A DNA stretch of 64,000 nucleotides from Camarhynchus parvulus (lineage: Eukaryota > Chordata > Aves > Passeriformes > Thraupidae): positions 10,702,501 to 10,766,500 of the forward strand of contig NC_044600.1 of the NCBI RefSeq assembly GCF_901933205.1, given 5' to 3'. Positions within the stretch are counted from its first letter, which is position 1; each line of letters begins with the position of its first letter. The position numbers and the translations under genes were made by a program. Below, piece by piece: positions 13,130 through 24,890 of this stretch. A model generated the notes under the pieces. That model was not told where the DNA came from. It did not search any database and saw nothing but the letters and a program-made list of their open reading frames with translations.

Positions 13130-13571
13130 TAATCAAATGGGAGCAGGGTATTGAAAGGGAGATACCTGGCCAGGTCATGATGAGAAGAGTGCGGTCATGG
13201 GAGTTGGTATGTAAATGGAATGTTAATGGAATTATTCTGTATTAGGTCATGTTTCTGGTTCTTGTTCTCAGGTGGTTCAGGACCTGTCTCATACAAGGTC
13301 ATGTTCTGAGTTTGTGATTGGAGCCCAGCCCTCAGAACACCCCCTATATATTGTTACATTCACCATACCCCTTCATCTTTAGAACTTGTCCCTCAGATTG
13401 TGTGGTTTCTGTGTTTGTTATTTTGCTATTAAAGTTCTGTACTTTTCAGGCAACTCCATCATTTCCATTCCTTTGTTTTCCCATTCTCCCCCACCTGGTC
13501 TGGACTCAGAGTCGCAGTGAGCCAGATTGCAACAACGAGTGGATCTTGGATATTTGGCCTAAATGTAACAA
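13130..13571 (+). mobile_element. Probable LTR of a second retroviral family
   Basis: The stretch has LTR promoter architecture on the plus strand. There is a U3-like part with four GGTCATG motifs (13173-13303), a TATA box in CCCCCTATATATTG (about 13342-13355) and an ATTAAA polyadenylation signal in TTTTGCTATTAAAGTTC about 80 bp further on. A CT-rich U5-like part follows and ends near AAATGTAACA (13571). It does not align with copies A/B or the 30.2-kb LTR. The 5' edge is not defined and no target-site duplication was found, so the boundaries are approximate and the call could be wrong. Confidence 0.5.
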
Positions 13572-16500
13572 AATAGTCTGAAACAGGGACAAATTCAGCT
13601 CTTTCCAATAAGGATTCCGGGCAAAAGAAAGCTCAGAACCCAACCACAGATGGCCCCTGCCCCATAATGCTGCCAGCCTCACTTCTCACACCCAAGAAAC
13701 CCAGTAAGAAGCCTGATTTCTACCTGTTTATCCAAAGAGATAACTCATGATATTCAAGACATCTACCCTAACAAATATTGCCAGAAGCCATCTGCACCTT
13801 TTTTTGTACATCTGAGCTTGCTCAAATTATGTCAGCAATTGTCCTCCCTACTTAGGCTGATAGCTATGAAATAACCTGTGTTTCACTCCTACTTGCAGAG
13901 TTCCAGTTATTGCCATGATTAGGTGCTGAATAAGTACAGGGCTTCAGTGCCATTCTCTCCTTATAAGCAATCAAGCAGCTCTACTGCATTCTTCATACAA
14001 TGACTGGAAAGCTTAAACTTGTGATCATACTTTCTCTCCCCATAAGAAATAAAAATTATGGAGGAGAGGGAAAAAAATTAAATCAGCATGGGTTTTTTCA
14101 CACTTTAAATGAAATAACTAGCTAAAATACAATATCTCTACCATATTGTGAAATAGCTTTCAAATAATGAGAAGACATGAAAGTGGATGCCACAAATAAG
14201 TGAAGTGTTTCCCAGGAAAACAGCGATTTCATTGCAGGAAGAAAAAATAAACACATCTTGGAAAGGCAAATACATTTGGACTGTAAACAGGGGTCTGAAG
14301 GATTGTTTGAAGGCTCACCATTTGATTCCAGTGCTCACACATAAAAAACATCCTTTTTTTCCTGTTTTGTTCAACTTGTACAAAAATGGCTGCTTAGGGG
14401 GTTTCAAAGACAAGTAACAGAATAATTGAAGAAGAAACTAAATCATCTGTGTTATGAGTTATATCATCTGTGAAGTTTCCATTTAAGAAAGAGACACTAA
14501 AACCTGGGTGACCTGCCCTTAAAAGAACAAAAGTTAGGTGGCCCTCAGTGGCAATAATTAAGATTAAGGGAGACCCTTCTTCTCTCATCATTCTAAAAGA
14601 AGAGTGTGGTTACAGCAGAAAGATTACAAAGTGTAAGAATTCCTTCCCAGAGTGAGCATGTGGCACTCACAGAGCAGGGGACAGGCACTCCTGGGAAAGG
14701 CAGCAGGGGCATCAATGTTCCCCACAGCAGCACTGGTGCAGGAGGAGCAGGTATTTGTATTTTTATAGTTGTAGCTCTAGAGATACAGTTATTTCACTGG
14801 CGGCTCTGGGTGGCAGGGGGTCACCGCCGGAGCTGGAAGAGGGAATCTCCAAAGAATGCTCTATAACAACCTCTGAAGCACCAGTGTCAGTTGTCTGCCA
14901 AAGCTGCATATTGATGGTGTTATTGTTTGTGCCATTTCTGGTGATTAGATTATTGCATATCTGAGGGTTTTTTTCCTTTAAATAGGAGCTTCCCTCAGTC
15001 CCCAACCCCAAATAAATGAGAATAGAAAATGCTCCGCGCTGAGAAGCAAAGAGCTGATGAGTTCAGGAAATGATCCATTAGTTTGGTAGGAATAAAATAC
15101 TGCAGAACAAGACAGAACAACATTCTCATCCTTTTCTTTGCAGGGGCTGGAGTGCCAGCACCACTTGTGTGCTGCCCAACTCATGGCCCCGGCACAGCCC
15201 CCTGCCTGGAGCAGCAGTGGGCAGGGAGCTCAGCAGATGTTCAGCCTTCTTGGGCACTTGGAGTTCAAAGCACTCCTCATCTGCAGCAGAATGAAATCAG
15301 CAGGATGCGCAGCAGAGCTGCAAACAATACCCTGTGCTGGCCAGGGCTGAAAGAGCTACCAGGGCTCCCCTGCTGCAGAGGGGATGGTGGATTTGAGCAC
15401 TGCCAACAAAAACTAATAAAAAAGTGAATCTTTGCTCTCCATCTCAAACAAAAGTTCTCTCACATTCTTTCAGATCCCTGTTAAACTAAAGCACGACCTA
15501 TTGAGGTGGGTCATTGTGACAAACAAGAGAAAATGCTGCATTGCCAAAAAGTAGTTCTGAAACTCCAGACAGATTTGCAATTTGGGAAACTTATTCTCAT
15601 TTCTCACAAGCTGCACTTTTCATAGATTTTAATTATATATCTATCATTCTCATAATCACTAGTGCAATTACATGGAGTTATGAGATGCTGAAAGTGTTTC
15701 TTTGTTATTTGAAGTTAAAAGCAGAAAAAGATAAAAGTTTTTTAAAAAGTCAAGTTCTTGTACTGACAGCAACCACTTGCTCCTTTAGACCATGGGAAGC
15801 TCTGACCAACTCAGCTGTGCCCAAGTTGCATCTGTACAAATCAAGATTTGGGCTGGCATTTTGCTATTGCAGAATTGATCCTACACAGGGAACTCTTCCC
15901 CAAAACAGACACCCCCAAATTTACACAACTGCAGGTACACACTGCAGTTTACACAACTGCAGTTACTTTCCATCACTAAAATACTGATGGTTATGTGAAC
16001 AAAATATGGAAAAAAAAATAGAAGATAACTCTGACCACAATCATATTTGTTAAACACTGCTAAATTGAGAAGAGAAGGCACACATGTGATTTTGTGCTTT
16101 CTGCTAAAATGACTCATTTAGATTGGATTTAATAATAAACAGAAAACAAACTTTTTGGTAGGGATATGCCTACTCATCTCATCTTGCACATGACAGACTG
16201 GATGAAAAATAAGCCTCAGTTTGCAGTGGACAGCCACATTTGCTGTACATTTCCAGCATTTTTGTACACACATCCTTTGCTTGTCCTAAATCCATCCTCT
16301 GGAAGCAAACCACACCAGCAACTTTACACAGAAGTATAATAGGAGTATTTTAGTTAAGGGCTTTAAATAATGGGCATTAATGAATACAGCCTGCCCTCCT
16401 GCTATCACACAGAGAGAGAATACTTTGCAAAGGGGCACCACAGGCCCTTTAAACTGCACAGGGAATTTTACACTATAATGCAAAAAAAAATAGCTAGTCA

Positions 16501-19161
16501 ATCTGGCAGTATGAAAATGGCACAGTTCTTTTGATTTTAACATAATTGTTGTGCTATTTAATAGAGTAACAGCCCTAAGTTAAATAATGGAGGTCATTTG
16601 AAGGATCCTCATATTTTGCTTTTCTTCTGGGAAAAAAATTAAAAATTTTGAAGCCTTGTAACTGACTATTCATAGAAACTGAAAATCACCCTTATAGCCA
16701 CAAGGGAGTCAAAACATCCAGGGTCATTACTTCATTAACTTTGATTTGTTTCCAGCTAATGGAACTTAAAAGTTTTTGACTACTTACCATGATATCCTAT
16801 ACCAGCCATTGACTCTCAAAATCAGTCTGACACCAGGCAGAGCTATGCCATTTCCCTTCTTCCCTTCCTACCCACAGAACTCGGAGACTGTTTTTCCTCT
16901 TTCAACAGAACTGCAGAGATTCAGCCTGGTGACCTAAAAACCTAAGTAAGCCTAATAAGAAAATTAAAGTTTTCCAGAACAATGTCACTCTAAAATATTA
17001 ATTCCTCCAACAGAAAGCTTATTCCAACACAAGACATTGAGTTTGATTCAGCACTGAGGAAACACAGAGCAATATCTCTCTCCAGCCTGAAATCCCACCT
17101 GCTTCAGGGAATTACCATCACCACACATTATTTGTTGCATTGAGAAGCCTTAGTTAATAAATGGCTCTGAGCTGCTGCTGTGGCAGCTCTCAGAGCAGGG
17201 ACCACTCACAGACAGACCTACAGACATTCTGACTGGCAGGTAAAATTATCTTCCTATTCTGAAAATGCCAAAAAAAAACCTCAATATAATTATCCTAATA
17301 AACAGAGACTAACAAATAGGAAAATACTCTAGATTATCAGGTGTGAGGCACTAGTGTGAAGGTTACTATAGCTTCAACCCAGTATGAATATTACTTCTGG
17401 AAATAACACACTTAACTGCATTCTAGTCCATGCTGGGAAAAATGAGCAGCTCTCATGGTCCAGAGACATTTCTTTGTGTCCTTAAACCATCTGAGCTTTG
17501 ATCTCAATCCTAAATATTGTCTAGGTCAACTGTACAAGTCAAATATTGTTCCTGAGAAGAGAAAATCACAAATGCTTTTCTTAATGCAGTCTCTGGGTTT
17601 TTATTTTTATTCCTTTTCCTAAGGGAGCATGATTAAGAAGATATTAATCCAATAAATTTTCAAAATAAAAATGGAGCTAATTATTTAACATGGATTTCAT
17701 AATATTTCTTTTGATACAATGTATTAGAAAAGAAATATTGCCCACATTTATGCTTTAACCAGAGTTCAGTCACTCATGATTCCCCTAAACAAATTCATAT
17801 TCTGGCTGTTGCTTTCTATATTCTTACCTTTGTCTGGCACTGTACTGTGGAGCAAATAGATTGAGAGATGCAGTAATACACATAACCTTTAGCTTAGCTT
17901 TTATCACAAGGAAAATAGTTACTGTTGCTATGGTTGTTTGGTCAATCTGTCACCCCATATCAGCATTGTTAGTATTCACACCTGATAAGAAGATATCTTC
18001 AAAAAAGAAGAGGAGGGGGGAAGTAAAGCAAAATGCTCTGTGGAAGGCAACCCAATTCCCATCTAATCTCTTTAAAAAAATCTGCTGTGCTAACGCTATC
18101 CTGTGTGCCTATCACTGAAATCATATGAGACTTCAAATAAGAGTAAAGATAAGTAGAAAATAATGAAAAATAGAAATCTGTGCAGTTTTTCTGATTACAG
18201 TGATGTTTAGATTTTTATTTGTAAACCACCCATAAGGTATTTTCAAGGTCAGGAAATTTTTTTACAAGTTTAAAAAAACAGGGATGATTTTCAAGTACAT
18301 CTAAGCTGCATTAAATCTCTGAACTATTGCTCTACAACCTGAAACCAATCCCATATGAGACTATTATTTCTCAGCATCTTGTTAGTCCTACCTTGCACAT
18401 GACCTTGTGAACTACTAATCTTCCTAAATAACTACACTCAGCCCTAAAGGCACACCAACAACTTTTACAATTAGTCTTGAAAATTTAATTTAACATTTTG
18501 TTTCAGACACAGCTGTACAAGGCAGGTGTTTCAAAGTATTCCTGCAACGTAGACTTTTAAAAAGTTCAGCAGTCTAAAGAGTGAAATATGTGAGCCTGAA
18601 CAAAATTAAACAGCCACTAAAAGAACCCTGAGCTCAGAAACAAGCATGAGGTATTTTTTATTCCCAGATTTCCTAGTAGTGGAGGGCAGAGGGGATTATG
18701 TAAGGCTCCCATTAAGCACAAACACATTTCAGACCACTAATACATACTGACAAGATGCTTTCTGCTGCTCTTTCCTCCCTTATCCATTTTTCACACAACT
18801 CCTCAGAGCCAAACATTGGTTATTCCTCTCTGCTCTGAGGAAGGTGAAGGTGCAGCACAGCCCTGGGACCTGTCCCTGCCACAAAACCCTCCTGGTGCTC
18901 ACCAGCTCCCCATGATCTCACCAAATCTGGTCTTTGCTCTTATGGTCCAAGATCTTGAAAAAACATCAGCAGACCTGGTCCTGTTTTCTGGGAAGCTGCA
19001 GAACCTGCCAGGTGTCCTTCCCATGGAGCTGCTTGCAGGGATTCACTGGGGGCATCCACCCTGCAGCTGCTGCCATCACTGCTTGCTGAAGCACACACAC
19101 GTGCTCTGGGGGGAAATAAGAAGATTTATTGCTTATTGTGAAAGCCCAGAAGAGAAACTGG
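13572..19161. other. Non-coding DNA between the 13.1-kb and 19.2-kb LTRs
   Basis: Mostly AT-rich sequence with GC-rich islets at 14640-14840, 15145-15400 and 18830-19080. Frames of 114 codons (15083-15427) and 148 codons (15541-15987) have no recognisable domain and no supporting splice structure, apart from a good acceptor-like CTTTTCTTTGCAG just before 15145. A partial repeat of TTTACACAACTGCAG occurs near 15918 and 15948. No interspersed repeat was identified. Confidence 0.6.
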
Positions 19162-19163
19162 CA

Positions 19164-19169
19164 CACTCT
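19164..19169 (+). repeat. Left target-site duplication of LTR copy B
   Basis: CACTCT directly before TGTCACC is repeated directly after the LTR at 19567-19572. The identity can be extended to 8 bases (CACACTCT), depending on which CA dinucleotide ends the LTR. Six bases is the duplication length usual for beta-retrovirus-like (ERVK) integrases, which hints at the class. Confidence 0.75.
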
Positions 19170-19566
19170 TGTCACCATCATATTCTCTGGAAAAAGCTCT
19201 TCACCAGGATTTCTTCTCCTGGGAAGCTGAGAAGCCCCAGAGAAAAAGGAAAACAACATTATCTCATTTGCTTCTCCTGTGTTTTGCTGCTTTGGAATGT
19301 GGTTGGAGATTGTTTATCCAACATGTGAATTGTTTTTAATTAATGGCCAATCACAGTCAGGCTGTGTCGGACTCTGAGGAGAGAGTCACAGGTTTTTAAT
19401 TAGTATCTTGTTAAGCCTTCTGTAAGTATCCTCTATTCTTTAGTATCATTTTAGTATAGCATTCTTTAATATATTATAGATCCTAAAATAATAAATTAGC
19501 CTTCTAAGAACATGGAGTCAGATTCAGCATTTCCTTCCTGCCACGGGGGACCCTAAAAATACCACA
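19170..19566 (+). mobile_element. Solo LTR of an endogenous retrovirus, copy B
   Basis: About 397 bp start with TGTCACC and end with ATACCACA. The element is homologous over its whole length to copy A at 9499-9888: same strand, same CCAAT stretch (24-base identical block at 19337-19360), AATAAA at 19490-19495 and CATGGAGTCAGAT near the 3' end. It is flanked by a direct repeat of 6-8 bp, which proves an integration event and fixes the edges. No internal retroviral region is present on either side, so it is a solo LTR left by recombination between two LTRs. The minisatellite begins about 25 bp past its 3' edge. Confidence 0.88.
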
Positions 19567-19572
19567 CACTCT
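19567..19572 (+). repeat. Right target-site duplication of LTR copy B
   Basis: CACTCT repeats the six bases directly upstream of the LTR (19164-19169). Confidence 0.75.
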
Positions 19573-19593
19573 TCCCTTTGGCACCAGTCTTGC

Positions 19594-19790
19594 TTGACAC
19601 CCCACAAACCCTGCTCATTGAGAGCCAGGGATGGAATGACATTGCTCTGGGCACACCCCACAAACCCTGCTCACAGAGACCAGGGGAGCAGTGACATTGT
19701 TTTGGGAACACCCCACAAACCCTGCTCACAGGGACCAGCGCTGCAGTGACACTGCTCTGGGCACACCCCACAAACCCTGCTCTGTGACAG
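19594..19790 (+). repeat. Minisatellite, about 55-bp unit, roughly 3.5 copies
   Basis: The 17-mer CCCCACAAACCCTGCTC recurs at 19600, 19656, 19711 and 19766, giving periods of 56, 55 and 55 bp. Between anchors the units share a CAGGG..GCAGTGACATTG-type middle and CTCTGGGCACA or TTTTGGGAACA ends. The last unit breaks off after TGCTC. The period is not a multiple of three, and the minus-strand open frame across it is just the repeat read in changing frames, so it is not called a gene. It is GC-rich and a likely length polymorphism. Confidence 0.92.
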
Positions 19791-22700
19791 GGTTTTGGGA
19801 ACCCTGCTCTGCTCAGCAGTTTCTCAGTGTCCATCCTGGCCCAGGTCTCCAGAGCCCCTCTCTGCACCCTCAGGTCAGGTACTGATGCACTCTGTTCATC
19901 CAGCTACACCCACAGCAAGGCACAGGAGGGTGCTAAAGGAGTCTATTATCCAAAATATTCATTTGTTCTGCTGTCTTCAGGAAATAGGATGCCTGTTCCT
20001 GCCCTTGCAGGTGTAATGGAACCAGTATTTTATCTGTTGGCTTCAATGTGAAAGGCTGAGAAAGGTTGTTTTATTCCATCCTAAGGATAAGGCACAAAAA
20101 CTGTGCATACAAACCACTGATTTGTGCCTATTGTTGCAGATAAATAAGCACACATGTAAATAAAAGTAGGCTTCTTTAAAACTGGTGACAAAGTGTGTTC
20201 TTTCTGGCGTTTAAAGACAGATCTCTTTTGTTTTACATAAATTAAACTAGTAGTGCCTTTAAACACTTCCCTAAAAGTTTAGCCTGAAATGGTGGCATAG
20301 GCTCAGGTGTTTCCCCCATCAGCAGTGACAGCCCACTGCTGTGCCCCTACAGACCCTTGCCATGCAGCCATCCAGCTCACAGGTGGGTTAATAAATATCC
20401 CAGCAGCAGGGAAACTCAAAAATAAGGTTGCAATTAAAAACATGGATGTTGAAACCTACAGGGTGCCATCTTGTCCTGGTGATGCACACATGCTGCTCAA
20501 GTCTTCAAACACTTTGGTAGCCTGTTGTGGTTCCATCCTAAGGCCCAGATTTTATCTTGGACAAGGCTCTTGGTTACTACAGGACATAAGTTGTCACTTG
20601 CATGTTTTGGAAAGCTGAAAGAAAGAGTATACTGGCAGTTAAAAATGTTTACAGTATTTGCAGAAGTGAGGGCTAGGCCATAATGGGTTCTCTGGAAGTA
20701 ATCACAAGACAGTATATTTAAGCATCAAGAGAATAATCACTTATATCAGCAGGGTAGGCAAGACTGCCATTTGCTGACATCAATGCATTTATTGAGTTAG
20801 TGTTCCTGAACTCAGGATACTAATTTATTTTTTACAGCAATTAGACCCCGCTGGGAGAGAAGAAGAGAGAGGTGTGAGACTGACCACCTCTTTGATGAGC
20901 TGTGCTTAAGACAGTTTGCAAAAATATTCTTCTCTATGTCACACAGTCGGTGCTGCTTAACAGTGCAGGAAAATCAAATCCAGAAGAAGAAATGCATGTG
21001 AGACATGACAGGAAGAAAGTCAAAGCAAACACCTATTTATGATGCAATTGCAGATGTCACACGGGCACATCCACCAAGCAGAAAGTTACATTTAGGATTT
21101 TTTTTCTCTCTCTATTCTTTTCTCTCTCTTTAATAAAAACTTGAGGCTTTTGAAAGCTCTAATCAAACCCCAAAACAATTTCCAGCTACAAAACAACTGT
21201 GTATTTTGAAATACAACAGAATCAAACCCAAGTATATGTTTCTCAGTTTAAACTACCCCTCTACCTGATCTTCCTGTTAGCCCTGCCAAACTGAGGTCTG
21301 CAAGTCTCCCTCCAAGCTTTTGCAACCTCCTAGAAAAGTAAATAGGTTTATATGTCTGGAGTGAGCTGGGTGGGGAGGAGGGGAGGTGTCTGAGCACACT
21401 GGTGCCCTTTATGTGCTCTGAAATCAAAGCAATTATAGCCAATTTTCTAAACTAAGAGCCAGTGAGGAATACTGTGCAGCAATAGTAGAGACACAAATTA
21501 GGAAAAGACAACACTGTAAGAAATCAAAATACAAGAACAATTATCCTTGTGGGACGTTACATATTCAAATGAGGATGAGAAATGGAAAAAGCTAAGTCAG
21601 CATTAGCATGTCAAGCTATTAAAGTTGCTTTATGTGTGGAATGAAGAACAGAGCCTGGCATGAGGTTAGAGGGAAAAGAGGCTGAAACACAAGGGTAATT
21701 GTAGGGTCAGGAAAGATGGGGGTGAGCTCTGAACTATCTGGACCTTGCTGTACCATCTGTGGGTACTGCTACTGAAGAATGAAATGCTTTAATAAAAAGT
21801 AATTGGAACAGGACAAATAGTCACCCTTGAACTTACTCATGATCTTCTTCCAGCTCTGCCTGAACATGCCAATTTTTAGAGGGGTTGTTTACTGTCAATA
21901 AACAGGGGAAAGGCTACATGACTATAAGCTCCAGGTTTTGTCAAGCCACAAGACGAGTGCCATGGCTGTTTCAGGACTCTGCAAATGACTCTGCTGTCCC
22001 CAGCTTGCTTTGCTCTGGTTTTCAGTGCAGGACAGGGACAGTGGGTGCACTGACCTGCAGGACAAGGGGCTCTGTGGCACCTTGTGGCACCGTGCACAGC
22101 AGCCAGGTGAGGCACTCTCTGGGCAGTGACACCACAGAGATCCTTGAGAGACTTTTGGCAAGATTTTCCTTTACCATACAACAGCTTATTCAATTCAACA
22201 ACAGATGCTTTCCATGTTATCCCCTACAGCAAAGAAGTTATTAAACAGCCAGCCAAAGCTTCAGTCCTAAGGCTGCCAGCTGGTGGTTGAAGCATTGAGT
22301 TTTGTATTTCCCTCCCACACCAGCACTTATCATTACTACCCATAGACTTCCAGCATACCAGTTTTTACCAGGCAATGGCAGGCTTGTTCCACACAGGGTT
22401 AAAACACCATCATTTTCATGCAGGTTGAAAAATTCAGCCAAGCCCCTGAGCTGCCTGTGATTAACCCAGGCAGAGCCCTGCAGGGCACAGGAGGGAAGGG
22501 CTGAAGGCTCCAGCAAAACACAACGGATTGCAAGGAATTCAGCTTGGGAAAGCTTCCCCCGGGTCATGAAAAACATCACACAGCAAAGCCCTGCTCAGCT
22601 TGGCCTGGCCCAAAAGGAGAGGAATCCACCTGCCAATTACAGCGGCTTCAGGATTTAGCAAACAGACCATAAAAGGTGTCACAGACATATGCATTTCCAA

Positions 22701-24440
22701 ATTTTGAAGATGTGCATCTTTTGCCTCTTGTTTTACTCTTGAGGCAGGAGACAGATTAATAGCAATGTAAGCAGCCCATGGTTTTCAGTATTTGGTTCAT
22801 AATGTTTAAAAAGGCAATTTTTTGCTAGGTGATTGCTACAGGCACCAGGTACAAAGGGTGAAAATTGAAATACTTAAGGCCATAGCAGAATTAAAGAGCT
22901 GTTAACTGAGAGGGAATTAATCCATGGGTCAATTTATAAAAAGACAGTGACATTGGAAACACATGAAATATTTAAAGGAATAGCTATGTTTTTGTAAAGA
23001 ATGTTTTCTTCCATTGAACCACTCTTACTTTACTGTGGCTTCAAGAACCCCAAGACAGGGGGTAAGACAACCCTAGATGAAACCCTCAGTGGAATCTCTA
23101 ACTCTTCTACTGAGCAGCAAAATCAAACCAGGTCATAAAGAAGAACCATTACTTCACTCCTCAGTTTTTAAAGCACAAGACCCAAAAATCTGAAGTGACA
23201 GAATTTTGGATGACATGCAAACCCTTTTATCCAGAGCAACATTTCTGTATAAACTTCTCATCTGGCAGGACTAGTAGGTCCTCTATGATTTTATTAAATC
23301 AGGATAGTAAGGGCCAAGAGAGACTTCGAATAAATTTTTGAGACTGCTTCTGGTCAACATGCAAAGCTGATTTCAAGGAGTTCTTCCATCCAACCTGCAC
23401 AGTAGGAAGCTGATGTATGAGGCAGATATGTGTACAGATGGGGGGAAAAATGTAGCAAGATTCCTCTCACTCAGCCTTCCCCTGTGACCTTTCTCATACT
23501 TGCAAAAAAAACCCAAAAAAGAATTTAAAAAGATAAATCTGCCAGCCAGGCTTAAAACCTTGTGAGTACAACTCGTGCACAGGAGATAGCAAGATATCAA
23601 ACCTTCCCTAGACCTGGGCCTCTGCTTCCCTCCCGGTTTCTCAGCCTCGGTGATGTGCAGCTGCATCTGTCAGGAGGCATCACATTATGTCAGAGATTTA
23701 ATGCAATAAGAGATACAACTGGTTCTGGCACGTAAGGAAACGACAAATCAGTCCAGAGAATTTGAAGAGACAGCTTTCTGGAGGAACACAGGTGCACAAG
23801 CTGGGATTTAACAAAAGTTATTTGAAATGCAGGAAGTAAACAATAAAAAAGGCCATTTTACCCTAAGTAAATTTTAGAAAATAGGTTTTCTATCCAAATG
23901 TTTTGCTACAGCTGCAAGTCTCAGATTCAAAAACTGACAAATAGGATTTCTTTCAAACTCCAACATGAAGTGAATGGTAGAGAGTGAAAGAGACAGAATT
24001 TCATATCCATTAGGATCCCAGTACTCCATTTTAATCAGGAGTCACTTGCAGACTGAAATTGCCTGGTCTGTACATCTCATTGAGCCTTTTGTGAAAAATT
24101 CAACTACTTCATGTGTTTGGAGCTGCATCCTCAAACAGGAACAAGCAGTTAGCAAAGACCTCAGTGAGACTGCAAACCTTCCATCACAGAGATTGTGCCC
24201 CCACTTTACAATCACCATATTAAAGGGTCAGTCTCTTGTATTCTGTCTTCACTGTTCTCTCCTGTGGGTACAAAAGGTTCTGGGGGCAGCAGTACAGGAG
24301 TTAAATGACTCCATATACCCTGTTACGAAGGTTAAGAGAGGCTTTCACCACAAGATCACAAACCTGTTTTACTTTCTGCCTAATCCCATCTATTTCATTG
24401 CCTCTTTCAATAAAATAATGGTTAAAAACAAGCAGATTAC
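19791..24440. other. Non-coding DNA up to the first CR1
   Basis: AT-rich sequence with a GC-rich islet at 22010-22600. A small doublet of TGTGGCACC lies near 22071-22092. A plus-strand frame of 171 codons (23974-24489) is the longest in AT-rich sequence here, but it runs into the CR1 fragment and its peptide has no recognisable domain. I see no repeats before 24441. Confidence 0.6.
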
Positions 24441-24890
24441 AGAATCACAGAATGGTTGGGGTTGGAAGGGAGCTCAGGAGTTCTCCTGATCCAAGCCCCT
24501 GCTGCAGCAGGTTCACCCAGAGCTGGCTGCACAGAACCACCTTGTCCAGGAGGGTTGGGACATCTCCAGGGAAGCACACTCCACAGCCTCTCTGGGCAGC
24601 CTGTCCAGTGCTCAGTCACCCTCACAAATGAAGTTTTTCCTCCTATTCAGGGGGTGGAACTTTGTATTTCAGTTTGTGCCCAGTGTCCCTTGTCCTGTGC
24701 ACCACTGAAGAGTCTGGTCCCATCCTCCTGACAGCCACCCTAAACACATTTGTTATCTTGTCTCCAGCCTGAACAGGCCCAGCTCCCTCAGCCTGTCCTC
24801 ACACAAGAGATGCTCCAGTCCCTCATCATCTTCACAGCCTCCACCTGGCCCTGTCCAGCAGATCCTTGATCTTCTCTCATCCCACAGGAC
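24441..24890 (-). mobile_element. CR1 LINE, 3' end, minus strand
   Basis: On the plus strand it begins AGAATCACAGAATGGTTGGG and continues with GGAAGGGAGCTCAGGAG. Then come the ...CTCTGGGCAGCCTGTCCAGTGC segment and TTGTCCTGTGC, and finally CAGCCTGAACAGGCCCAGCTCCCTCAGCCTGTCCTCACA and a GATGCTCCAGTCCC part. This is the reverse complement of the CR1 3' untranslated and terminal ORF2 region in the right order, so the element is read on the minus strand with its 3' tail at 24441. It is 5'-truncated, as most CR1 copies are, and stops being recognisable near 24890. It cannot move by itself. Confidence 0.93.

Noticed and set aside
18816..19328. 170-codon plus-strand frame as a gene
   Set aside because: Its last third is the solo LTR copy B, and the rest is GC-rich sequence without a domain.
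9499..19566. LTR copies A and B as the two ends of one 10-kb provirus
   Set aside because: No primer-binding site follows copy A and no polypurine tract precedes copy B. The intervening DNA has no retroviral-looking frames, and copy B has its own target duplication on both sides. They are independent solo LTRs.
19553..19867. 104-codon minus-strand frame with internal peptide repeats as a repeat protein
   Set aside because: It is the 55-bp minisatellite read through. The period is not a multiple of three, so the peptide repeats are in changing frames.
23974..24489. 171-codon plus-strand frame as a gene
   Set aside because: The peptide has no recognisable domain and the frame ends inside a CR1 insertion. 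A long frame is expected occasionally in 64 kb read in six frames.
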